Source of the DNA: Paenibacillus sp. JCM 10914
GTDB taxonomy: Bacteria; Bacillota; Bacilli; Paenibacillales; Paenibacillaceae
Assembly (NCBI RefSeq): GCF_001315105.1
Contig: NZ_BAZR01000006.1
Span: forward strand, 124,001 to 188,000
Direction of reading: 5' to 3'
DNA length: 64,000 nucleotides
Shown here piece by piece: positions 27,069 through 36,352 of this stretch; within the stretch, counting starts at the first letter, position 1; each line of letters opens with the position of its first letter. Below the pieces are notes generated by a model. It searched no databases and was not told the origin of the DNA. It was given only the letters and a program-made list of their open reading frames with translations. Both the position numbers and the translations under genes were made by a program.

Positions 27069-28049
27069 CTATTTGGGTAAAGTGAACTCCGGTGCGATGA
27101 CATCCACCCGGTTGGTCCAGATGCCGCCGCTATATTGATCCGGCAGGCGTTCCAGGTCCTCTATGGTGTCAAACCCCTCAGACCAACCGCCCTTGCCTGC
27201 TACCAGAAAGACTCGCGTATTCATGCCATCCATCCGGTTCAGGAATTTATCCGGCCATCCCCATAAATAGCGAGCGTACTTCTCCGGGATGTGCAGTTGG
27301 GTATTGCGGCAGACCGAAGGGATATAACCGCTCCAGCCTGCTCCGGCATAAGATACGAGGCAGCTCTTGAGGCTGTCTGCTGACATGACGCGCAAGGATG
27401 GGAGTGCAGTGTGGAGAATGCCAATGGGAGCATCGTCTCCGTATATTGCGAGCTGACTGAGTCTCTTAACGGGTAACCCGGCTAAATACTCAGCCAATTG
27501 CTTGCCTTCTTCCGGGTTGGTGCTTTTGATGTGAATGAGGAATTCGCCGTCCGGGAATGCCGTCAACACCTCATCCAGGGACGGAATCATGCCGACACCC
27601 TTGCCGCGGAACGGATAAGTGACGCCTTCATCTGCCGTATATCCGTATCCGATATCGATGTGTTTGAGTTCCTCCATCGTATAATCGGATATCGAGCCGG
27701 TGACATTGGTACGACAATCGAGCGTCCAATCATGGAACACGGCGAATTGTCCATCCTTGGTCGGCTTAACGTCGAGTTCAACAATGTCGGCCCCGGCGGC
27801 AAAGGCGGCCTCCATGGAGGGGAGCGTATTCTCCAGGTAGGCGTGCTCAGGCACATAGATGCGTGAGGCGGTACAGGTATCGGCTTCGATGCCTTCCATC
27901 GGAAAGGTTTGGCCGATGCCCCGATGTGCGAGCAGGACGGGTTCCCCGTCACGTTGCTCCGTAAATAACGATGTATTATTTAAGAATAGAAAGACTACGA
28001 CGGTGAGCACAAACAGCATGATTTTCTTCCAGTTTCTGCGTATTTTCAT
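27069..28049 (-). CDS. Membrane-anchored glycerophosphodiester phosphodiesterase
   Basis: 326 residues with an N-terminal hydrophobic anchor (IMLFVLTVVVFLFL). GDPD motifs are complete: LLAHRGIG (catalytic His), VELDVKPTKDG (metal Glu/Asp), FHDWTLD (second His), LIHIKS and a late GGIWTNRVDVI. It should cleave glycerophosphodiesters outside the membrane to glycerol-3-phosphate and an alcohol, for phosphate or phospholipid recycling. An insert between the first His and the Glu region is longer than in UgpQ. Single gene with its own terminator. Confidence 0.9.
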   Translation of the reverse strand: MKIRRNWKKIMLFVLTVVVFLFLNNTSLFTEQRDGEPVLLAHRGIGQTFPMEGIEADTCTASRIYVPEHAYLENTLPSMEAAFAAGADIVELDVKPTKDGQFAVFHDWTLDCRTNVTGSISDYTMEELKHIDIGYGYTADEGVTYPFRGKGVGMIPSLDEVLTAFPDGEFLIHIKSTNPEEGKQLAEYLAGLPVKRLSQLAIYGDDAPIGILHTALPSLRVMSADSLKSCLVSYAGAGWSGYIPSVCRNTQLHIPEKYARYLWGWPDKFLNRMDGMNTRVFLVAGKGGWSEGFDTIEDLERLPDQYSGGIWTNRVDVIAPEFTLPK

Positions 28050-28210
28050 GATTAATCCCCCACAATGATGTAACCTGAGCAGTTCTTGCTGCTCTTTCTC
28101 TATCTTCTATCATAGGGATATTAGGCAGCAGCTCAATGGCTGGATTATAATAAATGTATAACAGTGGACTGATAAAGATTCGTAGAGATCAAGACTTAGG
28201 AGGGATCGCA

Positions 28211-28909
28211 ATGGACCAATCCTCCTTTTTGATGGTGGAGCGGGGGAACCCGTACGAGCGAGGTGACGTCATTCCGCTGACGCGGTCGATGATGATCCTC
28301 GGACGCAAGGGCAGCCAGTCCGAGCCGGATATATCGTTTGATAACGTATACGTATCCAGGCAGCACGCAGCACTGCTATATCGGAGCGGGCGGTTTAGCA
28401 TTAAGGATTTGAACAGCAAGCACGGAACATATATTAACCAGCAGCGGCTTGAGCCCGGCGGCGAAGCTCCCCTACAGCACGGAGATTCGGTCGCACTGGC
28501 AGGTGATCTGATTGTATTGTCATTCTCGATTCTGAGTATGGAAGAGACGATGGATTTGACGCCGTTATTCCGGCAGCTCGCAGCCGTTGAATCTTCAGGC
28601 GGGATGACATTGAATCCGTACAAGCAGGAGCTGCTGTATGGGGATGAAGTCTATACGTTCTCGGAAAAAGAGTACAAGTGCCTTGAACTGCTGCTTCATC
28701 ATCAGGGACAGTTCGTGTCCAAGGAGCAGTTGAAGCTGCATGTATGGCCCGAGCGGAGCTACGAACCGGATGAAATTCCGGACGTCAGTTCAGAGGAGAT
28801 GAATGCGCTCATCTACCGGGTACGTAAGAAGACGCGCAATATCCTCTCGATTGAGAGCATTCGGGGGAAAGGCTATATCCTGCAATCGCAAGACGAGAAG
28901 GAAGTTTAG
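28211..28909 (+). CDS. FHA-domain winged-helix transcription regulator
   Basis: 232 residues in two parts. Residues 1-110 form an FHA phosphothreonine-binding domain (MMILGRKGSQSEPDI, then VSRQHAALL and DLNSKHGTYIN). Residues 130-230 are an OmpR/PhoB-type winged helix (YTFSEKEYKCLELLLHHQGQ, VSKEQLKLHVW, RVRKKTRNILSIESIRGKGY). ATG 28211 has AGGAGGG 8 bases upstream. A phosphopeptide-binding module joined to a DNA-binding one suggests control by a Ser/Thr kinase. None is adjacent. Confidence 0.9.
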   Translation: MDQSSFLMVERGNPYERGDVIPLTRSMMILGRKGSQSEPDISFDNVYVSRQHAALLYRSGRFSIKDLNSKHGTYINQQRLEPGGEAPLQHGDSVALAGDLIVLSFSILSMEETMDLTPLFRQLAAVESSGGMTLNPYKQELLYGDEVYTFSEKEYKCLELLLHHQGQFVSKEQLKLHVWPERSYEPDEIPDVSSEEMNALIYRVRKKTRNILSIESIRGKGYILQSQDEKEV

Positions 28910-28928
28910 TTGTATATAAAATAGGCCA

Positions 28929-28961
28929 AGGCTCTTCCTCCAAGAGAGGAAGAGCCTGTTT
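28929..28961 (+). terminator. Terminator after the FHA regulator gene
   Basis: A perfect 12-bp stem (28929-28940 with 28946-28957), then GTTTGT. Confidence 0.75.
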
Positions 28962-29089
28962 GTGTGCGGAGTGTCTTGGTTAATCATAGTTTATCTGGAA
29001 GTTCAGAAGGGAAGTAGGGGTTCATCTCGAAATGATAGTTATGAATCGAAAGACTGAATGAATCCTGTTGGAGAGGGGCTTATATAAGA

Positions 29090-30715
29090 ATGAATATATC
29101 TCAGCAAGGAAGCATCGCGGTGAATCAGCTGGGTTATCGCACTCTGGATAGCAAGATAGCTGTATTGCCTGGACAAGGCGGACGTTTTCAGGTCGTTAAT
29201 CAGGAGAACGGGGAGGTCGTATGGCAAAGCGAGACCAAGCCTGCAGCCCCGGACGCGGCAAGCGGACAGACGGTCAGCCGCGGCGATTTCACCGCTTGGG
29301 AACAGCCGGGAACCTACCGGATCGAGCCGGAGGATGGGTTCGCATCCTATCCGTTTGTGATCTCGGATAACATCTATGCGGATGCACACCGTGCTTTGTT
29401 GAAAGCGTTCTATTTCTTTCGCTGCGGGATGGACCTGGAAGAATCGTATGCAGGTCCATGGATGCATGCGGCGTGTCACCGTACACCAGCTGTCGTTCAT
29501 GGCGAGCAGTCCCGGCAGGTCAATGCCTGGGGCGGCTGGCATGATGCAGGGGATTATGGCAAGTATATCGTTCCCGGCGCCAAAGCGATAGCTGATCTGT
29601 TGCTGGCCTTCGAGTTATATCCGGAGGCGTTCGAGCAGCCACTGCCATTGCCGGAGACGGACAACAAAATGCCTGATGTGCTGCATGAGTGCCGTTATGA
29701 ACTGGAGTGGATGATGCGCATGCAAGAGAAGGAAAGCGGCGGTGTGTTCCACAAGCTGACCACGCTGAAATTCCCGGGCGGCGATGTGATGCCGGAAGAT
29801 GACACAGCGGAGTTGTATCTTTCGCCCATCTCGGGGACGGCTACCGGATGCTTCGCGGGTGCGATGGCGATGGCATCCAGAATATATGCGACGTATGATA
29901 AAGCCTTCGCAGCGAACTGTTTGCAGGCAGCCCAGAGAGCCTGGGCTTGGTTGGAGGAGCATCCGAATCCGCCGGGATTTCGGAATCCGGCAGAGATCGC
30001 AACCGGCGAATACGGCGACGAGCAGGATGCAGACGAACGTTACTGGGCCGCGGCGGAATTGTACCGCACGACGGGAGAGGAAAGGTATCATGAGGCGTTT
30101 CTGTCCCTGGCCGGGTCGAATGCGTTCGATAAATACGAGCTTGGCTGGGCGGACATGGGCGGATATGGCACATTCGCCTACCTGATGTCTGACCGTGAAG
30201 AGGATGCGATCGTGGCGGAGGATCTGAAGGGAGGGTTGCTACAGCGGGCAGATGAACTGGCCGCGGTCAGCGACACGGATGGATTCGGGATCTCATTGAA
30301 GCCGGAGCAATATATCTGGGGCAGCAACATGCTGGTTATGAATCATGCCATGCTCATGCTGATAGCCGGACGTCTGTCAGGCTACGAGGATTATGAGCGC
30401 CGGGTGCATGAGCATGTGCATTATATTTTTGGTGCGAATGTCATGGGCATGAGCTATGTCTCGGGTTACGGATCGAAATCGATTCAGCATCCCCATCATC
30501 GTCCCTCCGAGGGAGATGGTGTGGATGAGCCGGTGCCAGGCCTGCTCTCCGGCGGTCCGAACCAAGGCTTGCAGGATGATTATGCGCGCGAACATCTGGC
30601 TGGACGAGCGCCGGCTGCTTCTTTTGCTGATATCATGGACAGCTACGCCACGAATGAAGTCACAATCTACTGGAATTCCCCTGCGGTGTTGGTGCTATCG
30701 CATTTCATAGGTTAG
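29090..30715 (+). CDS. Glycoside hydrolase family 9, cytoplasmic
   Basis: 541 residues: an N-terminal Ig-like domain of about 90 residues (NQLGYRTLDSKIAVLPG), then the family 9 (alpha/alpha)6 domain. GGWHDAGDYGKYIVPG holds the catalytic-base Asp pair, HHRPSEGDGVDEP the conserved His/Arg, and YATNEVTIYWNSPAV the C-terminal catalytic Glu. No signal peptide, cellulose-binding module or dockerin, so it should act in the cytoplasm on imported beta-glucan oligosaccharides; some relatives are beta-glucosidases or exo-beta-glucosaminidases. Single gene. Confidence 0.9.
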   Translation: MNISQQGSIAVNQLGYRTLDSKIAVLPGQGGRFQVVNQENGEVVWQSETKPAAPDAASGQTVSRGDFTAWEQPGTYRIEPEDGFASYPFVISDNIYADAHRALLKAFYFFRCGMDLEESYAGPWMHAACHRTPAVVHGEQSRQVNAWGGWHDAGDYGKYIVPGAKAIADLLLAFELYPEAFEQPLPLPETDNKMPDVLHECRYELEWMMRMQEKESGGVFHKLTTLKFPGGDVMPEDDTAELYLSPISGTATGCFAGAMAMASRIYATYDKAFAANCLQAAQRAWAWLEEHPNPPGFRNPAEIATGEYGDEQDADERYWAAAELYRTTGEERYHEAFLSLAGSNAFDKYELGWADMGGYGTFAYLMSDREEDAIVAEDLKGGLLQRADELAAVSDTDGFGISLKPEQYIWGSNMLVMNHAMLMLIAGRLSGYEDYERRVHEHVHYIFGANVMGMSYVSGYGSKSIQHPHHRPSEGDGVDEPVPGLLSGGPNQGLQDDYAREHLAGRAPAASFADIMDSYATNEVTIYWNSPAVLVLSHFIG

Positions 30716-31002
30716 ATGGCAAGCTGCATTTGAAATATGCGGTATAACGCGGCGGTAATTTTGATGAAATGTTGTGGGCGGGTTTATGACCATGGCAGAA
30801 GCGATCTGTGAAATTTTCATCTTTTTTGCGAGTGGGATGGATTTTTCAGGGGATGCTAAGCATGTGCAAGCTCTCCGGAAGCCGCTATACGCCAACTATT
30901 TGGTGGATATGACAAGTTCCTATTCATTTTTGTCAACAATAATCCTGACGAAACCCGGTTTTCCTTTCGTTGAGCCGCGCTGCCGTCTGACTTAACATAT
31001 AG
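30716..31002. other. Intergenic region without recognised gene
   Basis: About 290 bases between the GH9 gene and the mtl promoter region. I see no terminator with a T run, no catabolite-response element and no convincing reading frame. Confidence 0.5.
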
Positions 31003-31045
31003 TTGTCAGGTCAGTATGACAACATACATGAGTCTTATTTTTAAT
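31003..31045 (+). promoter_or_regulatory. mtl promoter with candidate MtlR operator
   Basis: TTGTCA (31003-31008) and TGACAA (31017-31022) form an inverted repeat of total length 20, the span and outer hexamers of the known Bacillus MtlR site TTGNCACA-N4-TGTGNCAA. The right half lies at the -35 position of a promoter whose -10 is TTTAAT at 31040-31045, as expected for an activator that sits over a poor -35. Confidence 0.6.
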
Positions 31046-31068
31046 AAATGATGATAGGGGGTTATACA

Positions 31069-32505
31069 ATGTCTAACGAGACAAATACAAGCGCTTCCAA
31101 GGGCATCCGCTTAAGAGTTCAACAACTAGGCCGTCTCCTCAGCGGTATGGTGATGCCGAATATTGGTGCGTTTATTGCGTGGGGTCTCATTACGGCGCTC
31201 TTCATCCCGACGGGCTGGATACCGAATGAATACCTTGGGCAATTGGTTGGACCGATGATTAACTATCTGCTGCCGCTCTTGATTGGTTACACGGGCGGAC
31301 AGATGATTCACGGTCAGCGTGGTGCTGTCATCGGGGCCGTGGCTACGGTCGGCGTGATTGTCGGCTCGGATATCCCGATGTTTCTTGGAGCGATGATCGT
31401 CGGTCCGATTGCAGCCTTAGTCTTGAAGCAGTTCGATAGACTGATTGATGGCAAGATCAAATCCGGCTTCGAAATGCTGGTGAACAATTTCTCGCTTGGT
31501 ATTATTGGCGGGGCCCTGACTTTAATCGCTTATACCGGTATTGGACCGCTTGTACAAGGTCTGACCGAAATTTTGAAGTCCGGTGTTGATTTCCTCGTTC
31601 AAGCCAATCTGCTGCCGCTCGTCAACATTATCATCGAGCCAGCGAAGATCCTGTTCCTTAACAACGCAATCAATCACGGGATATTAAGTCCGATCGCAAC
31701 CGAGGAATCGGCTCGGATCGGTCAGTCCGTACTGTATATGCTGGAATCTAATCCAGGTCCAGGCCTTGGTGTATTACTTGCATACTGGATCTTTGGACGG
31801 GGAAGTGCCAAGGCATCCGCACCGGGTGCTGTAATTATCCACTTCTTCGGCGGTATTCACGAGATTTATTTCCCGTACATCCTGATGAAGCCGGTTCTCA
31901 TTCTGGCTGCAATCGCAGGGGGAGTCGCAGGAACCTTTACCTTCCAGTTGTTTGGAGCGGGTCTGGTAGGTCCGGCATCTCCGGGCAGCATATTCGCATA
32001 CATTGCCATGGCGCCTAGGGGCGGCCTGTTCGCCGTATTGGCGGGCGTAGTGGTAGCGACGATCGTATCGTTCCTCGTTGCTGCACTATTGCTGAAGACG
32101 GGTAAGAAGACAGTAGAAGAACCAGACTTGGAAGAAGCATCAGCCAAGATGAAACAGATGAAGACCGGCGGAATGAACGATCAGGTTGCCCCGGCTTCGG
32201 CTGCTGTAGCGAATCTGGATAAGGACAACATCAACAAAATCGTCTTTGCCTGTGATGCAGGCATGGGGTCAAGTGCTATGGGCGCTTCGGTTCTCCGGAA
32301 GAAGCTGCAGCAAGCAGGCGTTCAGATTACGGTCGTGAATGCTGCGGTCAGTGAAATTCCAGACGATGCCGATATCGTGATTACGCAGAAGACTTTGACG
32401 GAACGGGCGATGGCGAAGAACCCGAATGCAGAGCATATCTCCATCGATAATTTCCTGAAGAGTCCACGGTATGATGAGCTGGTTGAACGTCTGAAAGATG
32501 AATAG
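31069..32505 (+). CDS. mtlA: PTS mannitol transporter, EIICB components
   Basis: 478 residues. The first 340 are the membrane EIIC domain (GMVMPNIGAFIAWGLITALF, FFGGIHEIYFPY with the conserved GI-x-E). After a linker, the EIIB domain carries the phosphorylated Cys in IVFACDAGMGSSAMGA. It imports mannitol as mannitol-1-phosphate; phosphate comes from the EIIA encoded by mtlF. ATG 31069 follows AGGGGGT. First gene of mtlA-mtlR-mtlF-mtlD, the order of Geobacillus and related species. Confidence 0.96.
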   Translation: MSNETNTSASKGIRLRVQQLGRLLSGMVMPNIGAFIAWGLITALFIPTGWIPNEYLGQLVGPMINYLLPLLIGYTGGQMIHGQRGAVIGAVATVGVIVGSDIPMFLGAMIVGPIAALVLKQFDRLIDGKIKSGFEMLVNNFSLGIIGGALTLIAYTGIGPLVQGLTEILKSGVDFLVQANLLPLVNIIIEPAKILFLNNAINHGILSPIATEESARIGQSVLYMLESNPGPGLGVLLAYWIFGRGSAKASAPGAVIIHFFGGIHEIYFPYILMKPVLILAAIAGGVAGTFTFQLFGAGLVGPASPGSIFAYIAMAPRGGLFAVLAGVVVATIVSFLVAALLLKTGKKTVEEPDLEEASAKMKQMKTGGMNDQVAPASAAVANLDKDNINKIVFACDAGMGSSAMGASVLRKKLQQAGVQITVVNAAVSEIPDDADIVITQKTLTERAMAKNPNAEHISIDNFLKSPRYDELVERLKDE

Positions 32506-32524
32506 TTGTCAAAAATCATAGGAT

Positions 32525-32549
32525 ACGCTGGCGTAAATTACGCCGGCGT
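32525..32549 (+). terminator. Hairpin between mtlA and mtlR
   Basis: A 10-bp stem with one G-U pair (32525-32534 with 32540-32549), T-rich after. It may reduce readthrough so that mtlR is made at lower levels. Confidence 0.5.
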
Positions 32550-32583
32550 GTCTTACATTTCTTGAAGAAGGGAGCTATTCGTT

Positions 32584-34650
32584 CTGGGACAATTCACTGC
32601 CCGTCAGCGACAAATCCTGCTGCTATTGCTAAACAGAGCAGAGGGCATGACAGCTGCTGAGATTGCAGCTGAAACCCGCGTCAGCGTCCGAACCGTTCAC
32701 CGGGAAATGGAAGAGATTGAGAGGAATTTGGCTGGAACCGGTGCCTTCCTTCATCGGAAGGCGGGTACGGGCTTTCGGTTAGAAGGCGAATCGTCAGAAC
32801 AGACGGAGCTGCTGAAGCAGCGCCTGCTGAAAGGCAAACCTGCGGATTATTCAGGGGAGGAACGCAAGATTCTGCTGTTATGTTCCCTTCTGGAGGCCGG
32901 AGAACCCATCAAGCTGTTTGGGTTAGCGCACAGTCTGAAGGTCAACACCTCCACCATCCGTCATGATCTGGATGAGCTCGAGCCGATACTGAAGCGACTG
33001 AGCCTGATCCTGATTCGGCGTAGAGGGTACGGGGTTGATATTGAGGGTGAGGAACCGGTGCTGCGCAAAGCGATCTGTCGGCTGGCGGAGGAATATCTGG
33101 ATTATTCCGATCTTGTAGGAGATGGCTATCACGATGCGAATGAGCCTGTAACGTCTAGGTTGTTGTCCATGATTGATAAGCCTGTCCTGCTTGATGTAGA
33201 ACGCAGCCTTTGGGCGATGAACTGGAGCTGGACGGAGGGGCTTAGCGAAGCGGCCTACACCTCGCTGCTCATTGCTTTGTCGGTTACGGTCAATCGTATA
33301 CGGCGGGGTCATCTTATCACCGAAGCGCACTTGCCCGAAACTGCTGACCCGATCTCTTCGGATTGGAATGAAGTAACGTCGTTCGCACATCGGCTGGAAG
33401 AAGGGCTAGGGCTTACTTTCGCTAAGGCAGAGATTCAATATATAGTCACATTGTTAGCTGCGGCAAGGGACGAAGCCGACGTGGGCGAGCAGGCGCATGC
33501 GGACGTTGTGATGGTGGAGCTCACGTCTCGTCTGATTGCGAAGGTTCAGCAGCATACCGAAATCCCTTATGTGGAGGATCGTACGCTGAGGATAGGGTTA
33601 GTGGAGCATATTGGCGCCGCGATGAGACGCATTCGCGAAGGTACGCGAATTCGAAATCCGCTGCTGAGTCCGATCCGCAAGGATTATGAGGAGTTGTTCG
33701 CGATTGTGCGTCAAGCGGTGGATGAGCTGCGTCTGGGAGTCGAGATACCTGATGAGGAGATTGGGTTTCTGGTTATGCATTTCGGTGCTTCCGGTGAGCG
33801 GCTGAATCAGCTTGGTCATCAACTGCGGGCCATTCTCGTCTGCTCCAGCGGTCTTAGCTCCTCAAGGCTGCTTGCTATCCGTCTCAACAAGGAGATGCCG
33901 CAGATCGAAGTGCTCGGCAACGTCTCTTGGTATGAAGCGGCCCGCATGCCGGAGGATGAATATGATCTGATTATATCTACGATTGATCTCCCTCTGCCCA
34001 AACACCGTTATGTGAGATTAAGCCCGCTGCTGAGCGCCGAAGATAAGGCTGCGCTGCTTCAGCATATCCAGAATCATGCGGGGATGCGGAATGCGGAGGG
34101 CGAACCGGTCAACCGCAGAACGACAGAGCGGAAGGCAGTGGCGCTCGAACAGCTCCGGCTTCAGGCAGCATTAATGAATGAGATTGTGTCCTTGCTGGAT
34201 CACTTTCACGTCTATCCCCTCGATAACGAGCGAGGGGATCTGGATAGAACCCTGGATTGCGCTTTGGATCGTATCAGCCAGCAGGAAGCGATGGCGGATC
34301 AGGCGAAGGTGAAGCAGCGTTTGCTCGATCGCGAGCGGATGGGTACGCAGCTCATTCCGGATACGGCGCTGGCCTTGTTCCATACTCGAAGTCAGTCGAT
34401 CCTGAAGCCGCTGATTGCACTGTACCGGTTAGCCGAGGCGGTGCCGCTTGAAGATGGAGCAGAGGCGAAGGTTATCCTCTTAATGCTGGCGCCGAAGCAG
34501 CTGCCCAAAGAAAGTCTGGAAGTGCTTAGCGAGATTAGTGCCATGTTGTTGAGTACCCAACTGATTGAACTGATGGAGCAAGGCGAAGAGCGAGAGATTC
34601 GCTCGTACTTGGCGGAAGGACTGCAACATTATTACAACCATAGACCTTAG
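32584..34650 (+). CDS. mtlR: Mannitol operon transcriptional activator
   Basis: About 688 residues: a DeoR/Mga-like helix-turn-helix pair (MTAAEIAAETRVSVRTVHRE, VNTSTIRHDLDELE), two PRD domains with conserved His, an EIIB(Gat)-like domain with Cys (ILVCSSGLSSSRLLA) and a C-terminal EIIA(Mtl)-like domain. These are phosphorylated by PTS proteins to report mannitol and glucose. The homologous N-terminus (FTARQRQILLLLLNR) begins before the first ATG/GTG/TTG (TTG 32626); the only codon with a ribosome site (AAGGGAG) is CTG 32584. That is either a CTG start or a sequence error. Confidence 0.92.
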   Translation: MGQFTARQRQILLLLLNRAEGMTAAEIAAETRVSVRTVHREMEEIERNLAGTGAFLHRKAGTGFRLEGESSEQTELLKQRLLKGKPADYSGEERKILLLCSLLEAGEPIKLFGLAHSLKVNTSTIRHDLDELEPILKRLSLILIRRRGYGVDIEGEEPVLRKAICRLAEEYLDYSDLVGDGYHDANEPVTSRLLSMIDKPVLLDVERSLWAMNWSWTEGLSEAAYTSLLIALSVTVNRIRRGHLITEAHLPETADPISSDWNEVTSFAHRLEEGLGLTFAKAEIQYIVTLLAAARDEADVGEQAHADVVMVELTSRLIAKVQQHTEIPYVEDRTLRIGLVEHIGAAMRRIREGTRIRNPLLSPIRKDYEELFAIVRQAVDELRLGVEIPDEEIGFLVMHFGASGERLNQLGHQLRAILVCSSGLSSSRLLAIRLNKEMPQIEVLGNVSWYEAARMPEDEYDLIISTIDLPLPKHRYVRLSPLLSAEDKAALLQHIQNHAGMRNAEGEPVNRRTTERKAVALEQLRLQAALMNEIVSLLDHFHVYPLDNERGDLDRTLDCALDRISQQEAMADQAKVKQRLLDRERMGTQLIPDTALALFHTRSQSILKPLIALYRLAEAVPLEDGAEAKVILLMLAPKQLPKESLEVLSEISAMLLSTQLIELMEQGEEREIRSYLAEGLQHYYNHRP

Positions 34651-34665
34651 AAAAGAGGGACAAAC

Positions 34666-35106
34666 ATGAACAACATACTGTCTAAAGATAAAGTGATCCT
34701 GAATGCAACAGCGAAGGATAAAAGCGAAGCGATCCGCATGGCCGGCAATCTGCTGGTGCAGGCGGGTCATGTCTCGGCGGATTACGTGGATAAAATGCTG
34801 GAGCGTGAGGAGATCGCCTCAACGTACATGGGTGGTGGCCTTGCGATTCCTCATGGTACCAAAGAAGCCAAAGGGATGGTCATCAATACGGGATTATCCA
34901 TCGTTCGTTTCCCGGAGGGGGTCGACTTTGGCGGAGATGAGCCGGCCTTTATCGTCATTGGCATCGCAGGCGCCGGTGGTGATCATATGGCGATTCTTAC
35001 CAACGTGGCAATGATCTTCACGGACGATGCGAGCATCGAACAAGTGATGAATGCGACCACCGAAGAGGAGATTCTAGCGATCTTCGAAGGGGGAATGGAC
35101 GCATGA
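34666..35106 (+). CDS. mtlF: PTS mannitol EIIA component
   Basis: 146-residue cytoplasmic phosphocarrier with the active-site His in GLAIPHGTKEAK. It takes phosphate from HPr and gives it to the EIIB Cys of MtlA. It lies 16 bases after mtlR, ribosome site AAAGAGGG, and overlaps mtlD by 4 bases. Confidence 0.95.
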   Translation: MNNILSKDKVILNATAKDKSEAIRMAGNLLVQAGHVSADYVDKMLEREEIASTYMGGGLAIPHGTKEAKGMVINTGLSIVRFPEGVDFGGDEPAFIVIGIAGAGGDHMAILTNVAMIFTDDASIEQVMNATTEEEILAIFEGGMDA

Positions 35107-36272
35107 AGGCGGTCCATTTCGGCGCAGGCAACATCGGGCGCGGCTTCATCGGTCTATTGCTGTCTCAGGCAGGCTACGAGGTCTGCTTCGTCGATGTGAA
35201 CGATGAATTGGTATCGGAGTTGAAGGCTCGCGGAGAGTATACGGTCCAACTGGCCAGTTCAGGCGCGGAGACGACACGGGTTCAAGGCGTAACGGCGCTG
35301 AATAGTGCCGCTGAGCCTGAAGCTGCAGCCCGTGCGGTTGCGGAAGCGGACATCGTAACGACGGCGGTCGGCGTGAACATTCTGAAGTTCATCGCGCCTG
35401 CCATTGCCAATGGATTAAAGATTCGGCTGCAGAATGCCGCTGCCGAGCCACTTCATATCATTGCCTGCGAGAATGCGATTGGTGGCAGTACGCAGCTGAA
35501 GGGGCACGTCTACGACCTACTGGATAATAACATGAAGCAGTTGGCCGATCGCCTGTTTGCGTTCCCGGACGCCGCTGTCGATCGAATCGTGCCGCTGCAG
35601 CAGCATGAGGACCGTCTGAAGGTGGTCGTTGAGCCATTCTATGAGTGGGCCGTCGACCGTTCGCAGATGCTGGAGGGCTTCAAACCAATCGAAGGTGTTC
35701 ACTATGTAGAGCACCTGGAGCCTTATATTGAGCGTAAGTTGTTTACGGTGAATACCGGTCATTGCTCAGCGGCTTATATAGGCTATCTGAAAGGTTACGA
35801 GACGATTCAGGATGCGATGCGGGATGAAGAGGTAGCAGGCCATGTACGTGCGGTACTGGAAGAGACGGGAGCCGCACTGATTCACAAGCATGGCTTCGAT
35901 CGCGCCAACCATCAGAATTATATTGAGACGATTCTCGATCGATTCCGCAACCCGGCACTGACCGATGAGGTGCTGCGGGTAGGACGTTCGCCGATTCGCA
36001 AGCTATCACCAGAAGATCGATTAGTATCGCCGGCACTACTCGCCATGGAGAGCGGTCTGTCCTATATGAGCCTGGCTAAATCCATGGCAGCTGCGCTATT
36101 GTTCGATGTGCCGGAAGACCCGGAAAGCGTCGAGCTGCAAGCTTCTATTCGGGACATCGGCGTAAGCGACACCGCATCGCGTTACACGGGTATTGCCGAA
36201 GAGCATCCGGTGATGGGTGAACTGCTGGCGCAGTATGAAGAGTTAAAGACTCAATTTGAAGTGAGATCATAA
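35103..36272 (+). CDS. mtlD: Mannitol-1-phosphate 5-dehydrogenase
   Basis: 389 residues, the usual length. It oxidises mannitol-1-phosphate to fructose-6-phosphate with NAD. The NAD site is HFGAGNIGRGFIG; the catalytic region is KLFTVNTGHCSAAYIGYLKG. ATG overlaps the mtlF stop (ATGA). Last gene of the mtl operon, followed by a terminator. Confidence 0.96.
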   Translation: MKAVHFGAGNIGRGFIGLLLSQAGYEVCFVDVNDELVSELKARGEYTVQLASSGAETTRVQGVTALNSAAEPEAAARAVAEADIVTTAVGVNILKFIAPAIANGLKIRLQNAAAEPLHIIACENAIGGSTQLKGHVYDLLDNNMKQLADRLFAFPDAAVDRIVPLQQHEDRLKVVVEPFYEWAVDRSQMLEGFKPIEGVHYVEHLEPYIERKLFTVNTGHCSAAYIGYLKGYETIQDAMRDEEVAGHVRAVLEETGAALIHKHGFDRANHQNYIETILDRFRNPALTDEVLRVGRSPIRKLSPEDRLVSPALLAMESGLSYMSLAKSMAAALLFDVPEDPESVELQASIRDIGVSDTASRYTGIAEEHPVMGELLAQYEELKTQFEVRS

Positions 36273-36294
36273 TTTCCATCCATTTATAAATACT

Positions 36295-36337
36295 AAACCC
36301 CTGACCTTGTTAATCACCGCGGTTCAGGGGTTTTCAA
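36295..36337 (+). terminator. Terminator after mtlD
   Basis: A 10-bp stem extended past a bulge (36295-36304 with 36324-36333) and a T tail. Confidence 0.8.
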
Positions 36338-36352
36338 TCATTGTTGTCATTA

